Assembly: GCA_964463825.1 (NCBI GenBank)
Contig: CAYXEF010000002.1
Coordinates: forward strand, 1-64,000
Reading direction: 5' to 3'
DNA: 64,000 nt
From: Syntrophosphaera sp964463825
GTDB lineage: Bacteria; Cloacimonadota; Cloacimonadia; Cloacimonadales; Cloacimonadaceae
The notes under the pieces are model-generated. The model worked only from the letters and a program-made list of their open reading frames with translations, made no database searches and had not been told where the DNA came from. Of this stretch, positions 7,213 through 16,056 are shown in pieces; positions within the stretch are counted from its first letter, which is position 1; every line of letters starts with the position of its first letter. The position numbers and the translations under genes were made by a program.

Positions 7213-9498
7213 ATGAAGAACTCTGATCTGAGCATCCGGATCGTGGCTTGCCTGCAGAATGGCGCTGCCCTTTCCTACAACGAATTGGTGCAAAAACTCC
7301 AATTAGTCAAGAAAGAGAAATCCCTGCTGGCCGAGACCCTGCAAGCTTTGGCGGGGGAAGGCATCATAGCCAAGAGGAACAGGAAATTCCGCTTGGTTGA
7401 CCAACCCCCGATGGAACAGCCCCCGGCAATCCCTGCCGGTAAGGCCCATCCGAAATTGCTGGAGGGTGTCTTTGATGCCACCCCGATGGCCAAGAATCTA
7501 TCCTACGCATTTGTGCGCACGGACAAGGGCGATTTTTTCATCAACGCCGAAGACACACTCAACGCCTATCACAACGATGTCGTCGCGCTCGAACCCCACT
7601 ATAGAGGCGGCAAGGCGGATCGCGCTTATGTACGCCGGATCGTCAAACGCTCCAATACCTCAATGGCTGGCGATTATCGTGTGAGTGGAAACCACGCGTA
7701 TTTCATCAGCAGCAATCTCAAGATTCATAACTGGTTCGAGGTTGGTGACGCCGGGGGCGCGAAAGATGGTGATAAAGTCGTTCTGGAAGTCACCAATTGG
7801 GGCAATCCACTTCTGGGCAAGATGCCAGTGGGCCGGATCATTGAGATACTGGGGCCTTCCGGCGATCCGCAAGTGGAGTTGCTGGCCGTGATCCGCCAAT
7901 ACCAATTGCCGCTGGAATTCCCGGAAGAGGTACAAAGCGAGGCGCAAGGCCTCGGCAGGGAGATCAGTCCCTCCGATCTGAAGGGCAGGTGGGATCTGCG
8001 CCAGCTGTTCACATTCACGATCGATCCAGCCACCGCCAAGGATTTCGACGACGCCATCTCCCTGGAGAAGATCAAAACCGGCTGGCGGCTCTATGTCCAT
8101 ATCGCCGATGTCGCCCACTATGTCAAGCCGGGCGGAGCCATGTTCGAAGAGGCTTCCAAACGCGGCAACAGCTTCTACTTTCCCAAGAAAGTAATCCCGA
8201 TGCTGCCGGAACTACTTTCCAACCGTATCTGCAGTTTAAGGCCCCAAGAGGATAAACTAACGCTGACAGTGATCACGGATTTCGACGCCCACGGCCGCAT
8301 CAAGCAGCAGGAACTGGTGGAAAGCGTGATTTGCAGCGATTTCCGCTTGAGTTACGAACAGGTGGATGAGCTGTTCGAAGGACGGCAGACCGATTTCAGT
8401 CCTCAATTGCAGCAGGTCCTGGACGAAGCCAGGAAACTGTCCACGCTGCTGACCCGCAAGCGCATGCAGCAAGGCTACATCTTTTTCGATCTGCCCGAGC
8501 TGGAATACGAATACGACGACGAAGGCCTGATCCGCAGATTCACTCTGGCCGAGGAGACCGAGTCGCACAAACTGATCGAGAATTTCATGCTGGTGGCCAA
8601 TGAATTCGTGGCCGGCAGACTCACTCAGCTCTCCCCCACCACGATCTACCGCATCCACGAGGATCCCGAACCGGACAAGATTGACAGATTGGTCAATCTG
8701 CTCAGTCATTACGGAATCAGTTACTACGACCGCGGATCACTCAATGCCTCGGTCCAGTATCTGCTCAGCGTTCTACCCGGAGCCGATTATCACAAGGTGT
8801 TTGACCGCATCATCCTGCGCAGCCTGAAGAAGGCAAGGTACTCCACCGAACATAAACGGCATTTCGGCCTGGCCATGGAAACTTACACCCACTTCACCAG
8901 CCCGATCAGGCGTCTTTGTGATCTGGTCATCCACCATCTTTGCAAGACCTTCATCATTCACAGCTCACAAGTGAAGTTAAGCGCAAACCATATCCAGCAT
9001 CTGGCCACGGTCGCCTCGGAACAGGAGATTCAGGCCGACCAGGCCGAACGTGACATCGAGCGTGTCTATAGCATGGCCTATATGAAAACGCATATCGGAG
9101 AGAAATTCCACGGCCTGGTGATTTCCACCAAAGCGCAAGGATTGATAATACACTTGGAAGAGATTCCGGTCAACGCGATCCTGCGCATCGAGCAGTTCCC
9201 CGGCCGCGGCTGGATCTACAAAGATCGGGAAATGCGCTATCTAAACCCAAAGAATAATGACTATTTCCAACTCCTAGATAAAGTAATGGTTCAAATCATA
9301 GATGTTAGTGACGATATCTATCTGGAACTTCAACAAACTCCAAACGCACATCAGCACCAATTCCAGATCGACATCAACGCTTCCGACAAGAAAAGACTAG
9401 CTTCATCCGGAGGCAAGGTCAAGAGAAATGCTGTTGACTATAAGCGGGCCTCCCAAAAAAGTGGCCCACAAAAGAAGCGTAGCAGGGGAAAAAGATGA
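7213..9498 (+). CDS. rnr: Ribonuclease R
   Basis: RNase R is a processive 3'-5' exoribonuclease that degrades structured RNA. The 761-residue product has an N-terminal winged-helix segment (about 1-60), cold-shock OB domains, the catalytic RNB domain and a C-terminal S1 domain with a basic tail (KKRSRGKR). The magnesium-binding motif TIDPATAKDFDDA holds Asp271, Asp277, Asp279 and Asp280. TIYRIHEDPEPDKI and THFTSPIRRLCDLVIHHL are also diagnostic. The stop overlaps murI by 4 bases. Confidence 0.95.
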   Translation: MKNSDLSIRIVACLQNGAALSYNELVQKLQLVKKEKSLLAETLQALAGEGIIAKRNRKFRLVDQPPMEQPPAIPAGKAHPKLLEGVFDATPMAKNLSYAFVRTDKGDFFINAEDTLNAYHNDVVALEPHYRGGKADRAYVRRIVKRSNTSMAGDYRVSGNHAYFISSNLKIHNWFEVGDAGGAKDGDKVVLEVTNWGNPLLGKMPVGRIIEILGPSGDPQVELLAVIRQYQLPLEFPEEVQSEAQGLGREISPSDLKGRWDLRQLFTFTIDPATAKDFDDAISLEKIKTGWRLYVHIADVAHYVKPGGAMFEEASKRGNSFYFPKKVIPMLPELLSNRICSLRPQEDKLTLTVITDFDAHGRIKQQELVESVICSDFRLSYEQVDELFEGRQTDFSPQLQQVLDEARKLSTLLTRKRMQQGYIFFDLPELEYEYDDEGLIRRFTLAEETESHKLIENFMLVANEFVAGRLTQLSPTTIYRIHEDPEPDKIDRLVNLLSHYGISYYDRGSLNASVQYLLSVLPGADYHKVFDRIILRSLKKARYSTEHKRHFGLAMETYTHFTSPIRRLCDLVIHHLCKTFIIHSSQVKLSANHIQHLATVASEQEIQADQAERDIERVYSMAYMKTHIGEKFHGLVISTKAQGLIIHLEEIPVNAILRIEQFPGRGWIYKDREMRYLNPKNNDYFQLLDKVMVQIIDVSDDIYLELQQTPNAHQHQFQIDINASDKKRLASSGGKVKRNAVDYKRASQKSGPQKKRSRGKR

Positions 9499-10298
9499 AA
9501 AAGCCGATCGGCATCTTCGATTCCGGAGTGGGCGGACTGACTGTGTATAAGGCCATCCGCGAAGCATTTCCGGAAGAAGACCTGATCTATTTCGGCGACA
9601 CCGCCCGGGTGCCCTATGGCCCCAAATCCCCCAATACGATCATCGAATACTCGGTCCAGAACTCACGCTTCCTCTTGCAGCAGGGGATCAAGATCCTGAT
9701 CGTGGCCTGCAACACATCTTCCTCCGTGGCTCTCCCCCATTTGCGCCAACTCACCTCCATTCCCATCATCGGTGTCATTGAACCCGGCGCAGACATGGCC
9801 ATCCGTTGCACCCGCAATCAACGTATCGGTGTGATCGGAACCGAAGGTACCATCCGCTCAGGTGCCTACGACAAAGCCATACAGGCGCTCTTACCCACGG
9901 CCCACGTGAGCAACCGCGCCTGCCCCCTGTTCGTGCCGTTGGTCGAAGAAGGCTGGCTGCAGGGTGAGATCGCGCGGGACATCGTGGCTGAATATCTTAG
10001 TTTCTATCAGGGCCAAAACATCGACACCTTGGTCCTGGGTTGTACCCACTACCCTCTCTTAAAGGATCTGATCCAGTCGGTCGTCGGTCCGCAGGTGACC
10101 CTGGTGGACAGCGCCGAGGCGATCACTGAACACCTGCGGGCGCAGCTTTCCCCTGAATATGACGGCAAGTACGGCTCGGACAGATTTTATGTCAGCGACA
10201 ACGAGGCCAAATTCGAGCAGATCGCGGTCCGCATCCTGGGACGCGAATTGGATCAACTGCGCCGGGTCCGGCTCTTTGAAAGTTGGTTTGAATCATAA
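9495..10298 (+). CDS. murI: Glutamate racemase
   Basis: MurI makes D-glutamate for peptidoglycan by a cofactor-independent two-base mechanism. The 267-residue protein shows the entry motif GIFDSGVGGLTV with Asp9, and the two catalytic cysteines Cys72 (VACNTSSS) and Cys183 (LGCTHYPLL). Length is standard. The start is ATG 9495, overlapping the rnr stop. Confidence 0.96.
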   Translation: MKKPIGIFDSGVGGLTVYKAIREAFPEEDLIYFGDTARVPYGPKSPNTIIEYSVQNSRFLLQQGIKILIVACNTSSSVALPHLRQLTSIPIIGVIEPGADMAIRCTRNQRIGVIGTEGTIRSGAYDKAIQALLPTAHVSNRACPLFVPLVEEGWLQGEIARDIVAEYLSFYQGQNIDTLVLGCTHYPLLKDLIQSVVGPQVTLVDSAEAITEHLRAQLSPEYDGKYGSDRFYVSDNEAKFEQIAVRILGRELDQLRRVRLFESWFES

Positions 10299-10309
10299 TA
10301 GGAGTAAGT

Positions 10310-11146
10310 ATGCAACCGCTCATATTAACCGCTGCCATCACCGGAGCTGAAACCACCCGCAAGGATCAGCCCAATCTGCCCCTCACCCCCGGCGAGCAGG
10401 CTCAGGAAGCCGCGTCTTGTTTTGCAGCCGGAGCCCGGGTCGTGCATTTGCATGTCCGGGACGATTCCGGCCGTCCCACCCAGAGTTTGGGCAGGTTTGA
10501 AGAGGCCCTGAAGGCAATTAGGGCTGTTGCCCCCGAATTGATCATCCAGATCAGCACCGGAGGCGCTGTGGGCGAAGACTTCGACAAGCGGCTGGCACCC
10601 CTGGCCCTGAAGCCGGATATGGGCACCCTGAACGCGGGCACGCTGAATTTCGGAGATGAGGTGTTCATCAACCATCCGCTGGATATCGTGCGTCTGGCAG
10701 AGGCTTTTCAACGCTTTGCCGTGGTGCCGGAAGTCGAGGTCTACGAATCCGGTATGATCGACGCCGTGGCCAGATTGGTCAACAAAGGCATCATCACCCA
10801 TACCCCGCTGCATGTGCAATTCGTGCTGGGCGTCGCGGGCGGGATGAACGGCTCGCCCAAAAACGTGCTGTTCATGGCCGAACAACTCAAGGAGCAGATT
10901 CCTGGCGCCACCTGGGCCGTGGCCGGAATCGGACGCTGGCACATCCCTGCCTCGCTCACCGCCATGATCGCGGGAGGGCACATCCGCGTGGGCTTTGAGG
11001 ATAATATCTACTATCATAAGGGCGTGGTGGCCGATTCCAACGCCCAATTGGTCGCCCGCATGGCACGCATCGCCATGGAGATCGGGCGTCCGCTGGCCAC
11101 GCCACAACAGGCGCGCGAAATTCTGGGATTGAGGAGCGGATCATGA
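10310..11146 (+). CDS. kce: Beta-keto acid cleavage enzyme (BKACE, DUF849), probably 3-keto-5-aminohexanoate cleavage enzyme
   Basis: Kce condenses 3-keto-5-aminohexanoate with acetyl-CoA in anaerobic lysine fermentation, giving acetoacetate and 3-aminobutyryl-CoA. The 278-residue protein carries the zinc ligands His46 and His48 (VVHLHVRD) and Glu230 (RVGFEDN). These are the positions I recall for the Candidatus Cloacimonas acidaminovorans enzyme. Other BKACE members act on different beta-keto acids, and the other lysine-pathway genes (kamA, kamDE, kdd, kal) are not in this window, so the substrate is inferred. An AGGAG site precedes the ATG. The gene overlaps nrdJ by 4 bases. Confidence 0.85.
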   Translation: MQPLILTAAITGAETTRKDQPNLPLTPGEQAQEAASCFAAGARVVHLHVRDDSGRPTQSLGRFEEALKAIRAVAPELIIQISTGGAVGEDFDKRLAPLALKPDMGTLNAGTLNFGDEVFINHPLDIVRLAEAFQRFAVVPEVEVYESGMIDAVARLVNKGIITHTPLHVQFVLGVAGGMNGSPKNVLFMAEQLKEQIPGATWAVAGIGRWHIPASLTAMIAGGHIRVGFEDNIYYHKGVVADSNAQLVARMARIAMEIGRPLATPQQAREILGLRSGS

Positions 11147-13383
11147 TCCTGAGCGACAATGCTCTGACAGTCCTGGAGAGAAGATATTTCAAGAAAAACG
11201 ACGCAGGCCAGACGATCGAAAACTGGGAAACGATGATCCGTCGCGTGGCGTCCGACATCGCCCAAGGCGATGACGAGAAGGAGGAGCGATACTACCGGTT
11301 GCTCGATTCTGGTTATTTTTTGCCCAATTCGCCAACTTTGATGAACGCCGGCAATGATCTGCAGCAGCTTTCCGCCTGTTTTGTCCTGCCGATTGACGAC
11401 AGCATGGACAGCATCTTTGAAACGGTCAAAAACGCAGCCCTTATCCACAAAAGCGGCGGCGGCACCGGCTTCTCGTTCAGCCGGCTCAGAGAGGCCAACG
11501 CCCGGGTGCGTTCGACCAACGGCGTTTCCAGCGGTCCGCTTTCCTTCATGAAGGTCTTCAATGCCGCCACCGATGCCGTCAAACAAGGCGGCACGAGGCG
11601 CGGCGCTAACATGGCCATCCTCAATGTCGACCATCCGCAAATTTTGGAATTCATCACCTGCAAACAGGACACCCGCGAACTGACCAATTTCAATCTCAGC
11701 GTGGGCATCACCGAATCCTTCATGCAAGCCGTCAATCAGGACGCCGAGTATGATCTGATCTCCCCCAAAACCCTGGAACCGGTCAAAAAACTACGGGCCC
11801 GGGCCGTGTTCGATCTGATCGTGGAGATGGCTCATAAAAACGGAGAACCGGGAGTGATCTTTCTGGATAGGATCAACGCCGCCAATCCCACGCCTCAGCT
11901 TGGGCGCATCGAATCGACCAACCCCTGCGGCGAGCAGCCGCTCCTGCCCAACGAAGCCTGTAACCTTGGCTCGATCAATCTTTCGCCCCTGGTTATAGAC
12001 GGTCAGGTGGATTGGCCGCGCTTGCGCGATGTGGTGCGGGATGCGGTGGAGTTTCTGGATGATGTGATCGACTGCTCCAAGTTTCCCCTGCCGCAAATCG
12101 AGGATATGGTGCGAACCAACCGCAAGATCGGGCTGGGCATCATGGGCTGGGCCGACCTGCTTTACCAATTGCGTCTTCCCTATGCCAGCGATGAAGCTGT
12201 CGCTCTGGCGGAAGAATTAATGGAGTTTATCGATTTCGAGGCCAAGCAACGATCGCTGGAATTGGCATCACTCAAGGGCAGTTTCCCCAGTTTTGCCGGC
12301 AGTGTCTTTGCCAGCGGTGCCTGGGAGCGACAGTCTCTGAAACGGAACTGGCCGCAACTGAACAAAGAGATCAAGCGCCAGGGTCTGCGCAACGCCACGC
12401 TCACCACCATCGCGCCCACCGGCACCATCAGTATGATCCTGGATACCTCCAGCGGCTGTGAGCCCAACTTCTCGCTCGTTTATGTGAAAAATGTGATGGA
12501 CGGGGATAAACTGCTATATGTCAACAAGTGGTTCGAACAGGCTTTGGAACAGGACCAGTTGCTGAGCCGGGAGCTCCTGGAACGGGTTTCCCAAAGCGGA
12601 ACGCTGGCCGATATCGAGGAACTGCCCCAGGAACTGCGGCAGGTCTTTCAGACCGCGCACGACATCAGCCCGGAATGGCATATCCGTATGCAGGCTGCCT
12701 TTCAGAAATACACCGACAACGCGGTCAGCAAAACCATCAACTTTCCCCGGCACGCCACGGTCGAGGACATCCGCATCGCCTATGAGCTTGCCTATCATCT
12801 GGGTTGCAAGGGACTTACGGTCTATCGCGACGGCAGCCGGGAAAATCAAGTCCTGACCTTGGGTTCCAGCGTTTCCGAAGAGGGCAAGGTGGCGCCACGC
12901 AGCCGGCCGGAAGTCACCCGCGGCTGCACCCAGCGTCTGGAAACAGGTTGCGGGCATATGTATGTCACGGTAAACTCCGACACGCAGGGACCCTGCGAGG
13001 TTTTCGTTCAAATGGGCAAAGTCGGCGGCTGCGCCTCCGCGCAACTGGAAGCCATAGCCCGCCTGCTGTCTTTGGCGCTGCGTTCGGATGTCAAACTTGA
13101 GTCCATTGTCCGTCAGCTGAAAGGTATCCGCTGCCAGTCACCGATGTGGCACAAAGGCAAAATGATCACGTCTTGCGGGGACGCGGTTGGTCAAGCGCTG
13201 GAAGCTTATCTGAATGACTTCAGTGCTTTTATAGAATCAGCGCTGCCGGGCTCTGAGCCGTCCGATCCCTCTCCCCGGCAGGCCGGGATCCGTTTCAGCG
13301 CTTTGTGTCCGGATTGCGGCTCAACCATCGAGCATCTGGAAGGATGTCTCAAATGTCCCGCCTGTGGCTGGTCAAAATGCTGA
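11143..13383 (+). CDS. nrdJ: Adenosylcobalamin-dependent ribonucleotide reductase (class II)
   Basis: This enzyme makes deoxyribonucleotides using a B12-generated thiyl radical and so works without oxygen. The 746-residue protein has GGTGFSFSRLREANARVR and TRRGANMAILNVDHPQI near the active site. The NPCGE motif contains the likely thiyl-radical Cys262. APTGTISMI follows, as in class II enzymes. The C-terminal region ends in a cysteine-rich segment (CPDC ... CLKCPACGWSKC) that would bind zinc or pass electrons to the active site. No activase gene is needed or seen. Confidence 0.94.
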   Translation: MILSDNALTVLERRYFKKNDAGQTIENWETMIRRVASDIAQGDDEKEERYYRLLDSGYFLPNSPTLMNAGNDLQQLSACFVLPIDDSMDSIFETVKNAALIHKSGGGTGFSFSRLREANARVRSTNGVSSGPLSFMKVFNAATDAVKQGGTRRGANMAILNVDHPQILEFITCKQDTRELTNFNLSVGITESFMQAVNQDAEYDLISPKTLEPVKKLRARAVFDLIVEMAHKNGEPGVIFLDRINAANPTPQLGRIESTNPCGEQPLLPNEACNLGSINLSPLVIDGQVDWPRLRDVVRDAVEFLDDVIDCSKFPLPQIEDMVRTNRKIGLGIMGWADLLYQLRLPYASDEAVALAEELMEFIDFEAKQRSLELASLKGSFPSFAGSVFASGAWERQSLKRNWPQLNKEIKRQGLRNATLTTIAPTGTISMILDTSSGCEPNFSLVYVKNVMDGDKLLYVNKWFEQALEQDQLLSRELLERVSQSGTLADIEELPQELRQVFQTAHDISPEWHIRMQAAFQKYTDNAVSKTINFPRHATVEDIRIAYELAYHLGCKGLTVYRDGSRENQVLTLGSSVSEEGKVAPRSRPEVTRGCTQRLETGCGHMYVTVNSDTQGPCEVFVQMGKVGGCASAQLEAIARLLSLALRSDVKLESIVRQLKGIRCQSPMWHKGKMITSCGDAVGQALEAYLNDFSAFIESALPGSEPSDPSPRQAGIRFSALCPDCGSTIEHLEGCLKCPACGWSKC

Positions 13384-13416
13384 AATATAGAATTATACGA
13401 TTAGTTAGGAGATGCG

Positions 13417-14226
13417 ATGCATTGTAAACATTGTGATAAAAACTTGGCTGTGCATGATCTATGGTGCTCCAATTGTGGGCATCAAACGCCCATCGTGAAT
13501 CAGGATCTCTCCGCCTGGGCCAGCCTGCGCGGCAGCTGGGCCAAGCTGCGCGGCCAGCTGGGATCCAACATCCCCGCGGCGGCAGTTGTAATCCTACTCG
13601 GGATCATCCCCACAGCCGTTATCCTGTACCTGCTGCACAGTTTTGGCTGGCTGGACCTGGCTGCCAGCCAGACAGCCGGCTCGTTGTTATCGCAACTATT
13701 GCTTACGGGTATAGCCGTAGCTGTGTTTATTCCCATCCTGGTCATGCCGGCCAGGCCGGTGTGTGCCGACAGCGGTTACATCACTGGCTGGAAAAAGCTG
13801 CTGGCCAGTTTCAATGACTATCCCAAGTATTTGGCTCTGGGACTGATGTGCTCTTTGTATTATCTATTGATTTATCTCATCTGTTTTGGATTGCCCAATT
13901 TCGGAAGCGATCCCATCTTAAGGCTGGTTTGGGTGGTCTTGGTGACCTACTTCCTGGCGGTGCTGCTGCCGGTGCCAACGCTGATGGAGCGTCTGAGGAT
14001 CAATGCCTGGAAGGCTTTGAAGACTTCATACCAGTATTTTCATGTGGTGCGTTGGCAATTGTTTCTACTGCTCCTGGTGCTGGGGCTGATCAATGCTCTG
14101 GCCGTGATTTTGGTGCTGATCCCCTTGCTGGTGACTCTGCCCCTGAGCTGGTACGCGGTGCGGGACTATGTGGACAAACTTCTGGAGTATGAAATAATCC
14201 GCGACAAGCCGCGCAAGAAGGCCTGA
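13417..14226 (+). CDS. Zinc-ribbon membrane protein, function unknown
   Basis: The 269-residue protein opens with a short zinc ribbon (Cys3, Cys6, Cys17, Cys20 in CKHC ... CSNC), followed by about five hydrophobic segments between residues 50 and 255. I do not recognise a named family. It follows nrdJ by 33 bases, with an AGGAG site before the ATG, and overlaps apbE by one base (TGATG). A role in membrane assembly of a flavin or metal protein is only a guess from the neighbour. Confidence 0.7.
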   Translation: MHCKHCDKNLAVHDLWCSNCGHQTPIVNQDLSAWASLRGSWAKLRGQLGSNIPAAAVVILLGIIPTAVILYLLHSFGWLDLAASQTAGSLLSQLLLTGIAVAVFIPILVMPARPVCADSGYITGWKKLLASFNDYPKYLALGLMCSLYYLLIYLICFGLPNFGSDPILRLVWVVLVTYFLAVLLPVPTLMERLRINAWKALKTSYQYFHVVRWQLFLLLLVLGLINALAVILVLIPLLVTLPLSWYAVRDYVDKLLEYEIIRDKPRKKA

Positions 14227-15254
14227 TGAACCGTAAAGAGATCATATCGCTGGTAATCCTGGTTCTGGTGATCGGATATGGAGCCTGGAACTTTATCCAT
14301 CGCTCTTACCACGACACCAAAATGGACCAGGATCTGCTGGACACCGTGGTCACTATCTCAGCGCGCTCCAAGGTCAAAACCGTCGGCGCGGAAATCGATT
14401 CCGTCTTTGCCTACATGCGGGCTCTGGAGCAGAAATTCAACGATTATGATCCGCGGAGTTGGGTGTCGAAGCTCAATGCCTCAGCCGGCCAGGGTATCCC
14501 CATGGATGCCGACGCTTTTCAACTGCTGTGTTTGGCTGACAGCCTGCATCGACTCACAGGCGGCTTGTTTGACATTACCGTCAAGCCCCTATACGATCTG
14601 TGGGGTTTCAGTTCTTCCGGTTGGTTGGCGGGCGACAGTCTGGCACCGCCGGATTCGCTGCTCATCAAGGATACGCTCAAGCGGATCGGGTTTGAGAAGC
14701 TGCGCTATGACCGTGACAAGATCTGGTTGCCGCCAGGCATGCAGATCACCTTTGGCGCTCTGGCCAAGGGTTACGCGCTGGACAAGGCGCGGGAGTTCAT
14801 GCAGCAACGCGGTTTCCTGAGCGGACAGATCGATTGTACCAGCAGCATGACCTTCTTCGGACATAAACTGGCCCAGGTGGTCAGCATCCAACATCCCCGG
14901 CCCCAGCCGCAACAAGAGACTATCGGCAGTTTCCGGATCAGGAACGGTTCGCTCAGCACCTCCGGGGATTACCAGCTCTATTTCGATTACGAGGGTCGCC
15001 GCTACCACCATATCCTTAATCCCCGCACCGGTTATCCGGCTGCCGATACATATTCGGTGACGGTGATCAATCCTTCGGCTGCTTTGGCCGATGGTCTTTC
15101 CACCGCACTGTTTTTGCTGTCCCCCGAGGCCGCTTTGAACGCGGCCAAAAGGTATCCCGGCACCAATGTGGTGATCTTTTATCAGTCCAATGGCAGCACG
15201 GTGTCGCTGAAAAGCCTGGGCATGAAAGATCTTGATTGGCGCGAAGAGCAATGA
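14226..15254 (+). CDS. apbE: FAD:protein FMN transferase
   Basis: ApbE attaches FMN to threonine or serine residues of extracytoplasmic redox proteins such as Nqr and Rnf subunits. The 342-residue product has an N-terminal hydrophobic anchor (about residues 6-23), then the family features MDQDLLDTVVTISA, EQKFNDYDPRSWVSKLN, LTGGLFDITVKPLYDLWGF, FGALAKGYALD and the late HHILNPRTGYPA motif. No flavinylated target gene is adjacent. The stop overlaps folE2 in an ATGA arrangement. Confidence 0.93.
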   Translation: MNRKEIISLVILVLVIGYGAWNFIHRSYHDTKMDQDLLDTVVTISARSKVKTVGAEIDSVFAYMRALEQKFNDYDPRSWVSKLNASAGQGIPMDADAFQLLCLADSLHRLTGGLFDITVKPLYDLWGFSSSGWLAGDSLAPPDSLLIKDTLKRIGFEKLRYDRDKIWLPPGMQITFGALAKGYALDKAREFMQQRGFLSGQIDCTSSMTFFGHKLAQVVSIQHPRPQPQQETIGSFRIRNGSLSTSGDYQLYFDYEGRRYHHILNPRTGYPAADTYSVTVINPSAALADGLSTALFLLSPEAALNAAKRYPGTNVVIFYQSNGSTVSLKSLGMKDLDWREEQ

Positions 15255-16030
15255 GCATCCCTGATCTCCAATCCACTGCCGATGCCAGGCGCATCAGCAT
15301 CGACAAGGTCGGCGTCAAAGGGCTCCGCTATCCGATCGTGGTGGAGGATCGCAGCCAGGGCCAGCAACAGACCGTGGCCGACCTCAATCTCTACGTTGAA
15401 CTGCACCATAGCCGGCGCGGCACTCACATGTCACGCTTCGTAGAGGTCCTGAACCGCTTTCACAGGGAGAGCATTATCGGCCAGTTGGACAAATTGCTGG
15501 TGGAACTTAAATCCCGGCTGAAAGCGGACGCCGCCTACATCGACATCGATTTCCCCTACTTTATCCGCAAGCGGGCTCCGGTCTCTGGCATCGCCTCGCT
15601 CATGGACTATGAGTGCCGCTTCAATGCCAGCTTCCGGGACGAGTACAAACTCTGGATCGGCGTCCGGGTTCCCGTCACCACGCTCTGTCCCTGTTCGCGG
15701 TCGATCTCCGCAGCAGGCGCGCACAATCAGAGGTCTTTTATCACGCTTCAGCTCCGCTATCGTGATTTCGTCTGGCTGGAAGAGATGATAGAATGGGCCG
15801 AGGCTGCTGCCAGTTCTCCGGTCTGGCCCTTGCTCAAACGGGCCGATGAGCGCTATGTGACCGAAGCGGCTTATGCGAATCCCAAATTCGTGGAGGATAT
15901 CGTGCGCGAGCTGACCCAGACGCTGCAAGCCGATCCTAGAATCCTGGAGTTTGATCTCTCCGCCGAAAACCAGGAATCCATTCACAATCACAACGCCTAT
16001 GCTTCGGTCTATCGCGACCTGAAGCGCTGA
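15251..16030 (+). CDS. folE2: GTP cyclohydrolase I, FolE2 type
   Basis: FolE2 converts GTP to dihydroneopterin triphosphate for folate or queuosine synthesis and replaces the zinc-dependent FolE. The 259-residue protein shows the family Cys-Pro-Cys site TTLCPCSRSIS (Cys146, Cys148), GAHNQRSF and a C-terminal HNHNAYA. The start is ATG 15251 in an ATGA overlap with apbE. An in-frame TTG at 15236 would add only five residues. The dihydrofolate reductase at 62 kb belongs to the same folate economy. Confidence 0.93.
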   Translation: MSIPDLQSTADARRISIDKVGVKGLRYPIVVEDRSQGQQQTVADLNLYVELHHSRRGTHMSRFVEVLNRFHRESIIGQLDKLLVELKSRLKADAAYIDIDFPYFIRKRAPVSGIASLMDYECRFNASFRDEYKLWIGVRVPVTTLCPCSRSISAAGAHNQRSFITLQLRYRDFVWLEEMIEWAEAAASSPVWPLLKRADERYVTEAAYANPKFVEDIVRELTQTLQADPRILEFDLSAENQESIHNHNAYASVYRDLKR

Positions 16031-16056
16031 TTCCCGCCTCGAAGAAGCCGGCCTCC

